From: Craterostigma plantagineum
Lineage: Eukaryota > Streptophyta > Magnoliopsida > Lamiales > Linderniaceae
Assembly (NCBI GenBank): GCA_027422505.1
Contig: JAPQWV010000017.1
Span: 14,881,501-14,945,500 of the forward strand
Reading direction: 5' to 3'
Length of the DNA stretch: 64,000 nt
The notes beneath the pieces were generated by a model. That model saw nothing but the letters and a program-made list of their open reading frames with translations, was not told the DNA's origin and did not search any database. The stretch's first letter is position 1, and every line of letters starts with the position of its first letter. The position numbers were made by a program, and so were the translations under genes. This document shows, piece by piece, positions 44,421-55,196 of this stretch.

Positions 44421-46600
44421 TCAGAATAGTAGCGCCTGACTCCTTTGACGAGGTTCGAAAAATCCGTATCACTTAGAGCAAGACATTAAAATTATTAGAG
44501 ATAATGAACAAGTAATTTTAATTAGGCCCCCCCTAAATTTCTATATCAATGCCGTTAGCTCCAGTCGTTGAAAGATCGATCGTGAAGTCCTCCTCAATGA
44601 AATGCATTGTAGCAAGGGAAATTAGATCGAAAAATTTCTGCAACTCTTAGATAAAGAACATAAATATTTGGAGCTCAAGGCATAGTATTTTGTAAATGCT
44701 CCGCCTCAAGTAATGCACCTAAATTGAATTATCGTGCAAACACATAAACCAATTCAATTAACAATCATTAAAACATGCAATTAATCAATTTAGCCTAGAT
44801 ACATGGTCCCCTAAGCATGTAATCAAAATTTCGCGCGAGGGTATGAGCAAAACAAATATTCGCATTTTAATCTATTCAGTACCAATGCAGGCGAATCATG
44901 CATTCAGAACGTGCGAATTATGAGATATAAAATTATCGCATTTATACAATTCAGTGCATATGCAAAATAAAAATTGCGTTTCATAATGTGCATTTTCTTA
45001 TTTATATGGATATTATTATAAGAAAAGAAAAAGAGCTTATATAGATATTATTATATATATTTTTTGTTTTCTTATTTATATGTATGTACTAATATTATTA
45101 ATAGCATGTGGTCAGATTATTTTGCTTCGATCACTATCACGCCTAAAATTTCACAAGACACGTGGAAAGATCAACTGCCATCAAATCATGTCAACAAACT
45201 ATAGTCCTAAGTTCGTAGAGTGATCCATTTCGACAACTCTCATCGAGTTCGCTCTAGCACTCAATTATTTTAACTTGGGATTTTTATATGTATATCACTC
45301 AAGTCAACACAAGCAATATTACGTCAATTTACCTGTGATCGAGGCGCTTTTAATCATTTCACCAAGTGAAAGGTTGTTGTTTTGGAATCAAGCGGACTTT
45401 GAAGGATTTTAATTTGGCTCTGACTTAGAAGGGAACGAAAATTCTGGGAATGTGGACTTAACATCTTCATCTACCTTTTCTTAGTCACTTTTCTTCGTCG
45501 GCATTTTTCTTTATTTCTTCTTTCGTCCATTTCATCCTTTTTATTTTTCGTGTTTTTCTACACTTGCACAAGCTGAAGCTCCGCTTCTCTACGAGGCTGA
45601 GAGATTATCTAAGGCGAAATTCTTCTTCTTGGTTCTCGGGCCGATACCGTGCTCCTCTTCTCTTAATCCCTAGAGAGGTTTCAAAGATTTATCAATTAGG
45701 AGAAGTTCACAGTTGTGGATATGTACCCAAGGTTGTGCTCCTCTTCCTGTTTCCCGATATAAGACCGGATTATCGTTGCAGAAGTTCACTTCGTGGTGCT
45801 CCTCTTTCCAGCCGTTCTGACGAGCGTACGGAATTATCAAGGGAGAAATTCGCAGCAGATCCAAATCCCACTTCTTATGATTTCTGAAAGATCTCAATAA
45901 TCGGGAGGGCAGGTTCTTTTGGACTGCTTTTTATGCATTGAGCATTCCTCGTGTGCGTTTTCCACCTCCTTTTGTCATTTTTTTCTTTTCAATTCTTCTT
46001 GTCTCCCCCTGCTTTTCTCGATTGAATATCCCTCCGAAGATTGTGAACATCAGTTGAAGGCTTGAATGGGATTCAAATGAAGAAAATGGAATCAGAGAAG
46101 GCTCAAAGTGGATGACTAAAGGCTATGTCAAAGGATGGAAAATAACATATGACCGAGTGAGGAATTTCCTAAGTGCCTATATCATTTTCCTAACGATCTA
46201 ACGCAAGGCGCGTATGAGGCCAAGAATCACTAGTAAGACAAGCAATTGATGTATGACTCGCTCGAGAATAAATCCGTAGAAAGAAAATAAAAAGACTAGA
46301 ATCATCACTTATGTAAAGTGGCTTTGTGTCTAATGGAGAAAACTAATGTCCTTTAGACACAAGAATGCGACTTAGACTGACAAAATTAAGCAATTAATCA
46401 GTCGCATGTCGGGGAATTATTTGTGACTTATATCAAAGCATCCTAAAGGTTTTCTTCATCCCCCGAATATAATAGGTATATGTATAATAGTTTTGGATTT
46501 TTTTTTATTATTATTAATTTTCATGCAAGATACATCATTTAAGTATAGAAAAACACATAGAATAGAGCATAAGAAAGCAAAGATGATCAGGTAAAGCACA
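44421..46600. other. non-coding region between pol and the motif-rich leader
   Basis: AT-rich. Near 45570-45890 a GCTCCTCTT-containing unit of about 80 bases (with GAAGTTCAC and GATTATC blocks) is loosely repeated three times, giving a meaningless 107-aa plus-strand frame. No domain found. Confidence 0.5.
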
Positions 46601-46604
46601 TATC

Positions 46605-48790
46605 ACGTGAGATTCAACATGCCTAATTTTCCGACAAGGAATTGGAATCGTTTTTCATCCAATGCCTTGGTGAAAATGTCGGCCAGGTGATACTCTGTGT
46701 TCACAAAGTACATGTCAATTGTGCCTTTTTCTACGTGATACTTTATAAAGTGATATCGTATGTCTATATGTTTTGTGCGTTAGTGGTGAATAGGATTGCA
46801 CGTAATAGCGATGGCACTCTGACTATCACAATATATGGGTATATTGTTAAATTGTACCCATAATCGCGAAGCTGAGTCCTCATCCACAGCATTTGCGAGC
46901 AACAGCTAGCAGCTACGACGTATTCTGTCTCAGCCACGATGTTGAGACGCAATTTTGCTTCTTGGATGACCAATAGACTAGCTTTACGCCTAAAAATTGA
47001 GCGCCGCTTGATGTGCTTTTTCTATCCATACGGAAACCTGCATAGTCAGCGTCAGTGTAGCCGATTTGTTTAAAATTCGTACCTTTTGGATGCCACTGCC
47101 CGAGGGTAGAAGTGCCCTTGAGGTAGCGTAAGATCCGTCTGACCGCTAGCATGTGGGATTCTTTTGGATCGGCCTGCAAACGGGAACACAAGCACATGGC
47201 AAACATGATGTCCGACTTGCTTGGGGTGAGATAGAGAAGAAAACTGATTATGCTGCGATAGAGAGTGATGTCAACCACTTTTCGAGAGGGATCGGCATCC
47301 AATTTGCAGCTAGTCGCCATGGGAGTGATGAGATACTTGCTCTGATCTTGATGCAATTTCTTCAAAAGGTCTTTGATGTACTTCGTCTGACTTATGAAAA
47401 TTCCATCTTCGAGCTGCCTGACTTGAAGTCCCAAAAAGAACTGCATTTCGCCCATGTGACTCATTTCAAACTTGGTCTTCATGAGATCTCCGAATTTCTG
47501 GCATAGTTGGGGATTTGTCTTGCCATTTAATGAAGAGAGTTGTATCGATGGTTCTTCGAATAAATCCAGATTTCACGAGCATTTTGCTCAGGACGTCATA
47601 CCAAGCGCGAGGGGCGACGTAACTGATAGACGTAATCAGGATGTTCTTGATCAATGAAGCCTTCAGGTTGGGCGACGAGACTTCTTCTTTTAACACGACG
47701 TTGAGAAAGGCGGTTTTGACGTCCATTTGGTAGACTTTGAAGTCTTTATGTGCCGCATAGGCCAAGAAGAGGCGGATGGCTTCGATTCGGGCAACAGGAG
47801 TGTACGTTTCGTCGTAGTCAATGCCTTCCTATTGATTGTATCCATTCATAACTAATCTTGCTTTGTTCCTGATCACTTCTCCATCTTCATTTTTCTTGTT
47901 CTTGAATACGCATTTCGTCCCTAAAATTATTTTCTCATGCGGACGGGGTACTAAAGTCCACACTTGTAGACGTTCGAATTGGTTAATCTCATATTGCATT
48001 GCTATTACCCAATCCGGATCCTTAAGTGCGTCTGCTACCTTTGTTGGCTCGTTTTGGCTTAAGAAGCAGCTAAAACGTCCGCTCTGATTTCTTGTTCGTA
48101 CTCCACACGAAGGATTACCAATGATCTGATCGACTAGATGTGCTCGAGTCCACTTGCACTCATGAGGCAAGGCCGAGCCTCAAGCATCAGCCATTTGTGG
48201 ACCGAGATCTCCAGTAATCTCAAGATGTTCATCGAGTTGAGGTAATTCCATTTCTGCACTTGAGTTGAGTGACTCTGATTATGTAGCAACATTCTGTGGT
48301 AATTTTGAATCGGTGAGGTGGGGACAGTTGAAGTACTCGGTACATCGGCTTCGTCAAGTGGAGGTGGTTCCATGGCAAGTGTGGTAATGGTGGTGTTTGG
48401 CCGATATATGTGCTCAAAGAGCGACTCCAAGTCTTCTAGAGCAAATCGCATAGCTTCTTCTGACATTGAATCTTGAGTTGTTGCCGCTCTATGCTGGTCT
48501 TGTGCCAACACAATAGTGAACACGGTTTCTGAACTGTCGTATTTAGAAGCCATCTGGTTAGGCATGGGTCTTGGACTGATGTGCCTTGAAGCCATTGGGT
48601 CGGGCCTGATGTATACTCTGTATGCCTTAGAAGTTGAAGAATACCCGACGAAAGTGGCTTAGAATGCTTTAGGGTCGAACTTAGCACGTTGTTCTCTGTC
48701 GTTCGCTACAAAGCACTTGCATCCGAAGACCTTAAAGATGAAATGTTGGGTACTCACTTGTTAATGATCTTGTACGGAGTCTTATCGAAG
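46605..48790 (-). pseudogene. copia reverse transcriptase and RNase H
   Basis: The minus strand reads: CVFKNKKNEDGEVIRNKARLV (about 47900), [10 protein letters not shown] (about 47720), [18 protein letters not shown] (about 47590), then, skipping the YVDD block, a frameshifted [21 protein letters not shown] (about 47490), GLQVRQLEDGIFISQ, RRILRYLKGTSTLG, GYTDADYAG and the RNase H end EYVVAASCCSQMLWMRTQL (about 46910), LADIFTK-type sequence to 46610. The RT active site YVDD is deleted near 47505-47525, so it cannot be active. Upstream (48170-48790) is the Ser/Thr-rich integrase-RT linker with VGYSSTSKAYRVYI-like sequence. Confidence 0.85.
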
Positions 48791-49736
48791 CGCTTGTGAA
48801 CAACCGTACTGTTCTGAGTGAAACATGCAGTATTTACTGCTTCAGCCCAAAGGAAGTGTGGGAGGCCGGAGTGGATCAGCATCGTACGCGCGGCTTCCAC
48901 TAGAGTTCTGTTATTCTTTTCAACTACCCCGTTTGTTTAGGCGTCTTTGCGGATGAGAATTGCTGACTAATCCCAAGTTTCTGATAAAAGTCACTGAGAT
49001 GCTTGTTCTTGAACTCAGTCCCATCGTGTGTTCGAATGACTTGAATAGTCTGCTACTGTAGGTTCCGCGTTGAGTTCACAAAAGTGATGATCAAGTCCAC
49101 TGTCTCATCCTTTGTTCGGAGGAACTTTTTCCACGTGTAGCGAGAAAAGTCGTCAACATTGACCAGCACATACTTGCGTCCGTTGATACTCTTTGTTTAC
49201 ATTGGTCCAAAGAGGTCCATGTGATGTAGTTCAGACGACGTGAAGTAGAGGCAACTAGCTTGACGTGATGAGAGGCTCGCTTCATTTTTCCAAGTTGACA
49301 TGACGAACAGTGATGCTCTTTTTGTAGCGTTATAGTTGGAAGACCGTGCACCAACTTTTTCTGTGAGAGTCATTGAAGAGCTTTAATGTTCAGATGAGAC
49401 ATGCGTTGATGCCATAGGCTGTTCCTCTGGATTTTAGTCCGAGAAATGAGGCAAACAGTTGTCAAAGGCCGCACGGACGTCATGTTGATCGTGTATAGAT
49501 TTGGTCTCTGAATTCCTTGAAGGAGTTCTTTGTCCTGACTATCCAAAATTCTGCACCGATCAGCAAAGAAGAGCACCTGAAATCCTTTATCGCAAAACTG
49601 GCCTATGCTGAACAAGTTATGACGGAGGCCTTCGACGTAGGAGACATCCTTAATTGTCAGATTGTCCAAACGCTGAACAAGTTATGACGGAGGCCTTCGA
49701 CGTAGGAGACATCCTTAATTGTCAGATTGTCCAAAC
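48791..49736 (-). pseudogene. copia integrase with GAG-pre-integrase domain
   Basis: The minus strand reads DNLTIKDVSYVEGLRHNLFS (about 49665), QFCDKGFQVLF, LWHQRMSHLN (zinc-binding HHCC start), HCSSCQLGKMKRASH (the CXXC half, about 49310), then catalytic-core pieces to about 48850 (TVVHKRFDKTPY). It is interrupted by several frameshifts. A 65-bp direct tandem duplication (49607-49736) repeats the start of the GAG-pre-integrase segment and shifts the frame. Confidence 0.85.
49607..49736. repeat. 65-bp tandem duplication in copia pol
   Basis: GCTGAACAAGTTATGACGGA begins both copies (49607 and 49672); the 65-base units are identical until the final bases. Since 65 is not a multiple of three it destroys the frame. 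Confidence 0.9.
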
Positions 49737-49743
49737 TAATATC

Positions 49744-49972
49744 CAGTGGCGGACCTAGCTTGTCTAGTCAGTGGGGTGCACTTACCACTTATTTTTAGAA
49801 AATTTCAATTGGCCCCATTACCCACTACTTTTCTAAAATTTCACTGGGGTCCTCATAGTATAAGTTTCTTTACTTTTCATCCTACAGTTGTAAAATTTCA
49901 GTAAATTAATAATAATTTTTTTTTCCAGTGGGGTCCAGTGACCCCACTGGACCTCACGTGGCTCCGCCACTG
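49744..49972. mobile_element. hAT-type MITE, 229 bp
   Basis: Ends CAGTGGCGGACC and, reversed, CAGTGGCGGAGCC. It is flanked by the exact 8-bp duplication CTAATATC (49736-49743 and 49973-49980). Internal GTGGGGT/ACCCCAC blocks give more pairing near the ends. Inserted in the copia pol; removing it restores an open copia frame (GFRDIS-LDNLTI). Confidence 0.9.
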
Positions 49973-49980
49973 CTAATATC

Positions 49981-52100
49981 TCTGAAGCCAAGAATCGGAG
50001 CTGAATCATTGTTCTCGAATCTGACTTGTCCATTTAAACGGTCTTGGTAGTTGCACAACAGCTCTTGATTTCCCGTCATGTGTGTTGAGCAACCCGAGTC
50101 AAGGTAACACACATGATGGATCTGCAAAAAAACAAGTTAGAGAGCTTTAGGTATCCACTTAGAAATGGGTCCTCTCGGATTAGCAGATTTGTTAAAGGTT
50201 CCGATTTTATTTCTCAATTTGTACAAATAGAAGCTTTACGTACCCAAGACAACGTTGGCGAACTAGTTTTGGATTTTGCCTTTGTAGGAAACTTAGCCTT
50301 TTTGGCTTTCGTTTTCCTAGGCGGAGATTTCGAAACCCATTTGGGTTGAACCTGGAAGGGAAGTTGAATCTCTGCATGGGCAATGCTTTAGTAGGCTTGA
50401 TCGTGGAAAAGATTGTTTCCCTAGAGAGTCTCCTAACATGAATGAATGGCGTCATAACCTTTCTTAATGGCTGGATTTTGTTTCCTACGAGTCATCCTAT
50501 CGACATTTGTCTTAGAATGATTATTTTTAATTTCTGAGGTAGAGCCTATTTCGTAATTAGTGCTTCTAAAAATGGTAGGCTTTAGGGAGCATGTAGAACC
50601 GATAATTTGAAGCGAAGAAATGGCGCTTTTATTTCTACCACTGTTCTTTATTTTTACAGAAGGAGAGCTAGCATTTGAAACATTTAAATTGACGTGCTCC
50701 TTATCTATTTTATTCTAGACAGCCGCGCCTTCGACTCCTTATGCTTGGGTACTACGCTCCATGTAGACGTAGGAGAGATAGAATTAGAAATAATGTTTTT
50801 CAAAACAATCTTCATAGGTTTTGGATCTTGTGAAGGCGACCTTTCTTTCTTCACGCTTTTCATAATTATTTTTCTTGTGAGAGAGATGCGTGAGAAATGG
50901 GTTGGGAGAAGGAGGAAGCTTTGAGATTTTCGACCTCATCTAGAGTTTTTTTTCTTTTTCCCTTCAAAACTCTCTCTTTCTTTGTCTACGGAGGCTCGTA
51001 ATTCCTCTATCTGGTTAACAATAGGGAGTATGTAGAGAGAATTTTTCGAATGTACAATTTGAGCTTCCTTAGTTTCGGTTTGAGGCTCGGGAGGTTTGAC
51101 TAAATCACAGTCACGCGTCAAGGGTATTTCCCGAGACTTGTAACTGCCATTTAAATCTTTGTAGTCGAAGGGGATTGCAGCCCTATGTTTGGCTCAGCTA
51201 TTGCTAGTTCTGAAGTGCCTAGTTCATCTGCTTTAGTAAAGTTCATAAGAGAGGTAACGCCTAAAACCATGTATGTAATATCGTATGCTTTCTTTTTCTT
51301 TAATGTACAAGGGTTAGTGAAATCTAAGCCTTCTATGGGATTATAAATTCTATATCCTTGGGATGGTTTAGGAAAATTGTCTGTTCGGTCTGTCCCATTC
51401 TTGTAAGAAGATCGTCTAATTTTTAACTTTGGCGTATAACTTCTTACGTTCTTTGCCAAAGAGAGTATAGTTCTTTTCCACAATTAATTTTGCGGCTTTA
51501 GAGGCATCTAGTTCTTTAACTAGTTTACTAACTTTAGTGTTGGATTTATCTAGTTGGGCTTCTAAGTTAGTGACCTTATTAGTAGCATCGGTTAATCTAC
51601 AATTGAGCTAGCTTTCTCGTTGAGATTCCTAACCAAGCAAATATAGTTATTCTCTAGCATGTCTTCTAGTTCTTTAACTTTTAAGCTATGCTGCTCTATC
51701 TGAGGCTTCGTAGTCTCACTAATTTTCAAGCTCTTAGTTAGTTCTTCTATTTTTGCACTAGAGCTTCTAAGTTCTAACTCAAGACTAGCTATTCTCTCCT
51801 AAGACCTAGATAGGTTTTTGTCTACTTTCTTTACACTTTTCTGCTCACGTTTCATGTTAGCATAATTTAATTGATACGATTCTAACATGGTCAATAATGT
51901 GGAAGAATCTACCTCCTGTAAAGATTGGATGCTTGGTCATCGTCCGTCCGTTGAAGGTTTCGGCGTTTGAGTCCTCGTCCAGGTGGACCATGACGGCTAG
52001 ATTCCCCTCATCAGAACTAGATATACCCTCGAGCCAGTGGTCTTGTTCGGCCATGAGGGCTACTCAACCTTCCTTTTGCTTAGTAAGTTGAAGCTTCTTG
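49981..52100 (-). pseudogene. copia gag-pol linker with coiled-coil-rich region and protease area
   Basis: Minus-strand frames carry MAEQDHWLEGISSSDEG (about 52050) after the zinc knuckle, then a Ser/Leu/Glu-rich region (51850-51480) that looks coiled-coil-like and GYRIYNPIEGLDFTNP (about 51340). Near the end NGQVRFENNDSAPILGF (about 50030) leads into the GAG-pre-integrase domain. The protease active site was not identified. Frameshifts are many. Long gag-linkers of this kind are usual in SIRE-type elements. Confidence 0.65.
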
Positions 52101-53159
52101 GAGTAGTAATTGGCATCTCTCTTTTCGAGAGAGTGCACTCTCGGGCGTAGTGACCAGTTTTGTCGCAGTTAAAGCACTTGTTAGTCTCTTTGACATACTT
52201 GACTTCGGATGCCTTGGGTGCACGTTCCTTATTCTTTGAGCTAGAAGTCCGAAGTCGGTTGGCTGATGATGAGATTTCTTCTTTAACTAGTGCTTGCTCA
52301 TCATCTTTCCAATTAGAGCTAACTGTTTTTCCAGCACTTTGATGTTTGGCTCGATGTCGAAGTCTGATTCGTCTTCCGACTATGAAGGTGTGGGAGGCCT
52401 AATGGTCTTTTCCTTACGTGATCCTGAGCTCCGCTTCTTTGAGACTAGGGCAACTGTGTCTTCTATCTGTTTGCCCTCCTGCTACTTCTGAATCTAGCTT
52501 ATATCTTCCTCGTGTTGTGCGATATTGTCAAGCATGGAATAGATGTCGAGCGATCTTGGTTCTGTCGAATTTGAGTGGATATCTTCTTCCATTCAAGGGC
52601 ATAGATGATAGAATTCGGATGTTGGTTCCATGTTGGTCTTTGTGATTACCATTTTCCTTATCTCATTGAGAAGTGTGACGTATCTTTGATAGAGATCATG
52701 TAGGCTTTCCTTAGGTTTTGATCTAAATGAGTCGTAAGCAGTAAGAATGTTTGCCTTCTTGGCCTTGATACTTACTTCTATCCTTTGCATCATTCTATGC
52801 AATTCATCCCACATCCCTTGAGCCGTTGGGAGGCTGTCTATTTGTCTGTAGATGTCATTTGGGATGCCTTGCATTAGTGTATTCTTTGCTATCAGATCAG
52901 CCTTTGCTTGAATCCTTTTCCCTATCTGTGTGTTCCCTAGGCTCTTTTAGTCGCCTAGTGGCGGGAATTGGAGGAGTAGCTGTATTGTCGCCGGGTATTG
53001 TGACCCAAAACTGAGCTGGTCCTTCCTCAAGAGAGAGAGAAGGTTCTTTGCCTGATTCTTTAGCTCAATGAAATTCAGAAATTGGCTTTACCAGACAGTG
53101 TATTCACCTATTTTAAGGATTGGAGGACGGTTGTCATTTCCAAGCGTATAAGCTTCCAT
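52101..53159 (-). pseudogene. copia gag with CCHC zinc knuckle
   Basis: The start ATG at 53159 gives MEAYTLGNDNRPPILKI, followed by an early in-frame stop (about 53092). Then come GPAQFWVTIPGDNTATPP, GIPNDIYRQIDSLPTAQGMWD and LHDLYQRYVTLLNEIRKM (UBN2-like capsid), and at about 52134-52178 the knuckle CFNCDKTGHYAREC (C-X2-C-X4-H-X4-C), which binds RNA. Frameshifts and stops make it a pseudogene. Confidence 0.85.
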
Positions 53160-54207
53160 TTTTAAGTTGATATGTAGAGATCTTCGTAAGTTGTTTGAAG
53201 AATAGATTTCGGTGTAATGTGCTTCACAAGTGGCAGACTTGTTAGTAACGTTTGATTCAAAAGTAGAATTATTTTTGATTCAATCTTTAAAGTTTGATAA
53301 AAAATAATGTCTTCGAAATAAACGTGTAACTGTTTTCGCGCGATAAGTACTGTTAGCGGAAAAAATTTCGAGCAAAAATAATTTGCTCCAAATCTTTCGG
53401 TCGAGAAACTTTTTCAGTGCGTGAATTTATCTCGATCGTTAAGAAACAGTACTGTTAGTAAGTTTCTCGCTTAGTCAAAAGAAACTGGTTGACCGAAAAA
53501 GTTTTACGAGCTCAAATGATTTTTTGCTTGGTCAAACTTGAATGTCTGACCGAGAATGTTTTTCGAGGGAAAAATGTACGCGCGCAAAATGAAAATGACT
53601 CATCGAAAAAGATTCTCGCTGAAATAAGGCTCGAGAAATTTTTCAGCGTAAGTCGCCCTTAACAGCAACGACTTCAGTAATGATATTGTATTGTACTTGA
53701 GAAAATTTCTCGCACGGAGTTTTCGATCGAGAAATCAAATCCGATCAAAATCTAGCGAGAAAAATTGAAATTAGACAGTTAAACACAGAATAAGATATTA
53801 ACACGGATTCAAGCAAAAACAGAAAATTAGGCAGTGAAATTGCAGGTAATTGCTCAAACCTATCAGCTAATCACACGCGAATAGACAATTAAACATGTTA
53901 TGAAGGAAAGTATGGCCAATTTCAGCAAAATCAGTATGAGTTCATCATGTTCAATCGCAAACAGTAACTTCCAGCCGAATCTAAATTCAGTCAAATTTGA
54001 AGTGAAATCTGATACCGATCGAATCGCAAATGATTTCTAACACTATTGCGAGCACATAGGCATAAAAATCAAATCACATAAGCAGAGAATTGAGCCTTTC
54101 GATCTAGATTTCAGTTTCGCGCCAAAAAGTTCTTCGAGCGATCGAAAAACTTTTCAGAAATGATTTCGACCTAAATCTAACAACTCAGCTTCAAAACAGA
54201 TACCAAT
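53160..54207 (-). other. copia 5' leader, motif-rich
   Basis: About 1 kb between primer site and gag. 53280-54190 is full of CGAGAAA, TTTTTC and CGATCGA words like those at 42820-44420. No ORF. Confidence 0.7.
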
Positions 54208-54221
54208 CTGCTCTGATACCA
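54208..54221 (-). other. copia primer binding site
   Basis: On the minus strand TGGTATCAGAGCAG directly follows the LTR end (CCTAACAAT). It is the tRNA-Met type. Confidence 0.9.
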
Positions 54222-54223
54222 AT

Positions 54224-54539
54224 TGTTAGGTCCCCTATTATCAACTCTATTGATCCTAAGCAGGAATTCTAAGTAGTCGACGTGAATTATGAAATTCAAA
54301 CCTTCGGTCGAAAAACTTGTTGATGAACAGTGAGAGGGAATTCGTGTCGTGTGAGAGCGTGCAAAGTGTTTCTCTCTCTCTAGAATTTAATTCTCAAGCC
54401 TTTCGGATCAATTCTAAACTTTCTCTATTGATCTCAATGTTTACAATTGTATTTATACCAAACAAACTTTGTATAAATAACAATCTAGTTCTAACTATGG
54501 ACTAATAAAATCAAGGACAATTACAACGTATATTCTACA
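54224..54539 (-). repeat. copia 5' LTR (right copy)
   Basis: 316 bp, parallel to 38838-39184. It differs by scattered substitutions and a deletion of about 30 bases, so the element is clearly older than the gypsy at 1-6762. Confidence 0.85.
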
Positions 54540-54775
54540 CATCCACGTTTTAAACCCGCCGTGGACTCATTAACATTTGTTACTTTTTCTTCGGAGTCAT
54601 CAATTTTAGTAGGAGCATTAACAGCCAGAACATGAGATTTAGTAACTCTTTTAGCATTAACAAAATCTTCTACCAATTGATTTACTAACTTTTTCGAAGG
54701 AATTATCATTTGAACTTCTAGTATACTTGCTATGCACGAGGATCACAATGAGACAATGATAATTCATTCCAACTA
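54540..54775 (-). pseudogene. old copia pol, integrase-RT linker fragment (piece 1 of 3)
   Basis: The minus strand reads VQMIIPSKKLVNQLVEDF, NAKRVTKSHVLAVNAP and LKRG, the copia integrase-RT linker. Across the inserted SIRE-like element, using one copy of the target site, the frame continues at 38837 as SKDKFPRKRK, the next conserved copia block. This proves both the nesting and the orientation. Confidence 0.85.
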
Positions 54776-55196
54776 ATTTTTTTTTCAGCGTTATTCATTT
54801 CCCCATAGTGTTGGAAAACTGATTCATTTCCCCATATTTCAGAGATTTTTTTTATTTTTTTAAATTAATTTCTGACAATGCGCCAGGTCGGATTATTTTA
54901 ACGACGTGGCATTTCTGCAAAACGGGCATGTCATCGGTCTGGCGCCACGTCAGTTTGCCGGTATAAAAAATCGGTCCCTTGCGTGGCACGTGATGTATTT
55001 TAGGGAAAAATCATGTATAATGTCTATAAATTGCACGATTTTAATCTCCCCTATAATGCCACACCTAAATTAGCGATCCCTATAATGCCACACCCCCTAA
55101 GTTACGAGACCAATAAAATAATTAAGCCTTAATTAAATTTCCAGTCTTTGGCTCAAGATATATAATTATAGATTTCAAACCAACATAAATTCTCAA
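54776..55196. other. non-coding sequence before duplication copy 2
   Basis: It contains a short direct repeat CCCTATAATGCCACACC (55062 and 55078, with changes) and no gene. Confidence 0.5.

Larger units (their letters stand above)
38838..54539 (-). mobile_element. Ty1/copia element, SIRE/Maximus-like, 15.7 kb, defective
   Basis: Two LTRs (38838-39184 and 54224-54539) begin TGTTAGG and end TTCTACA on the plus strand. The right LTR is followed inward by a tRNA-Met primer site, and the left one by a polypurine tract, so the element reads on the minus strand. Flanks CTTCC and CATCC may be a 5-bp target duplication with one change. Order: leader, gag with zinc knuckle, long coiled-coil-rich linker, integrase, RT/RNase H, a 3.8-kb non-coding region, an extra ORF, LTR. 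Copia type follows from integrase preceding RT. The SIRE-like label rests on motifs and size (inference). Confidence 0.85.

Noticed and set aside
45564..45887. 107-aa plus-strand frame within the copia element
   Set aside because: It is antisense to the element and explained by a loosely repeated 80-bp unit; no recognisable protein.
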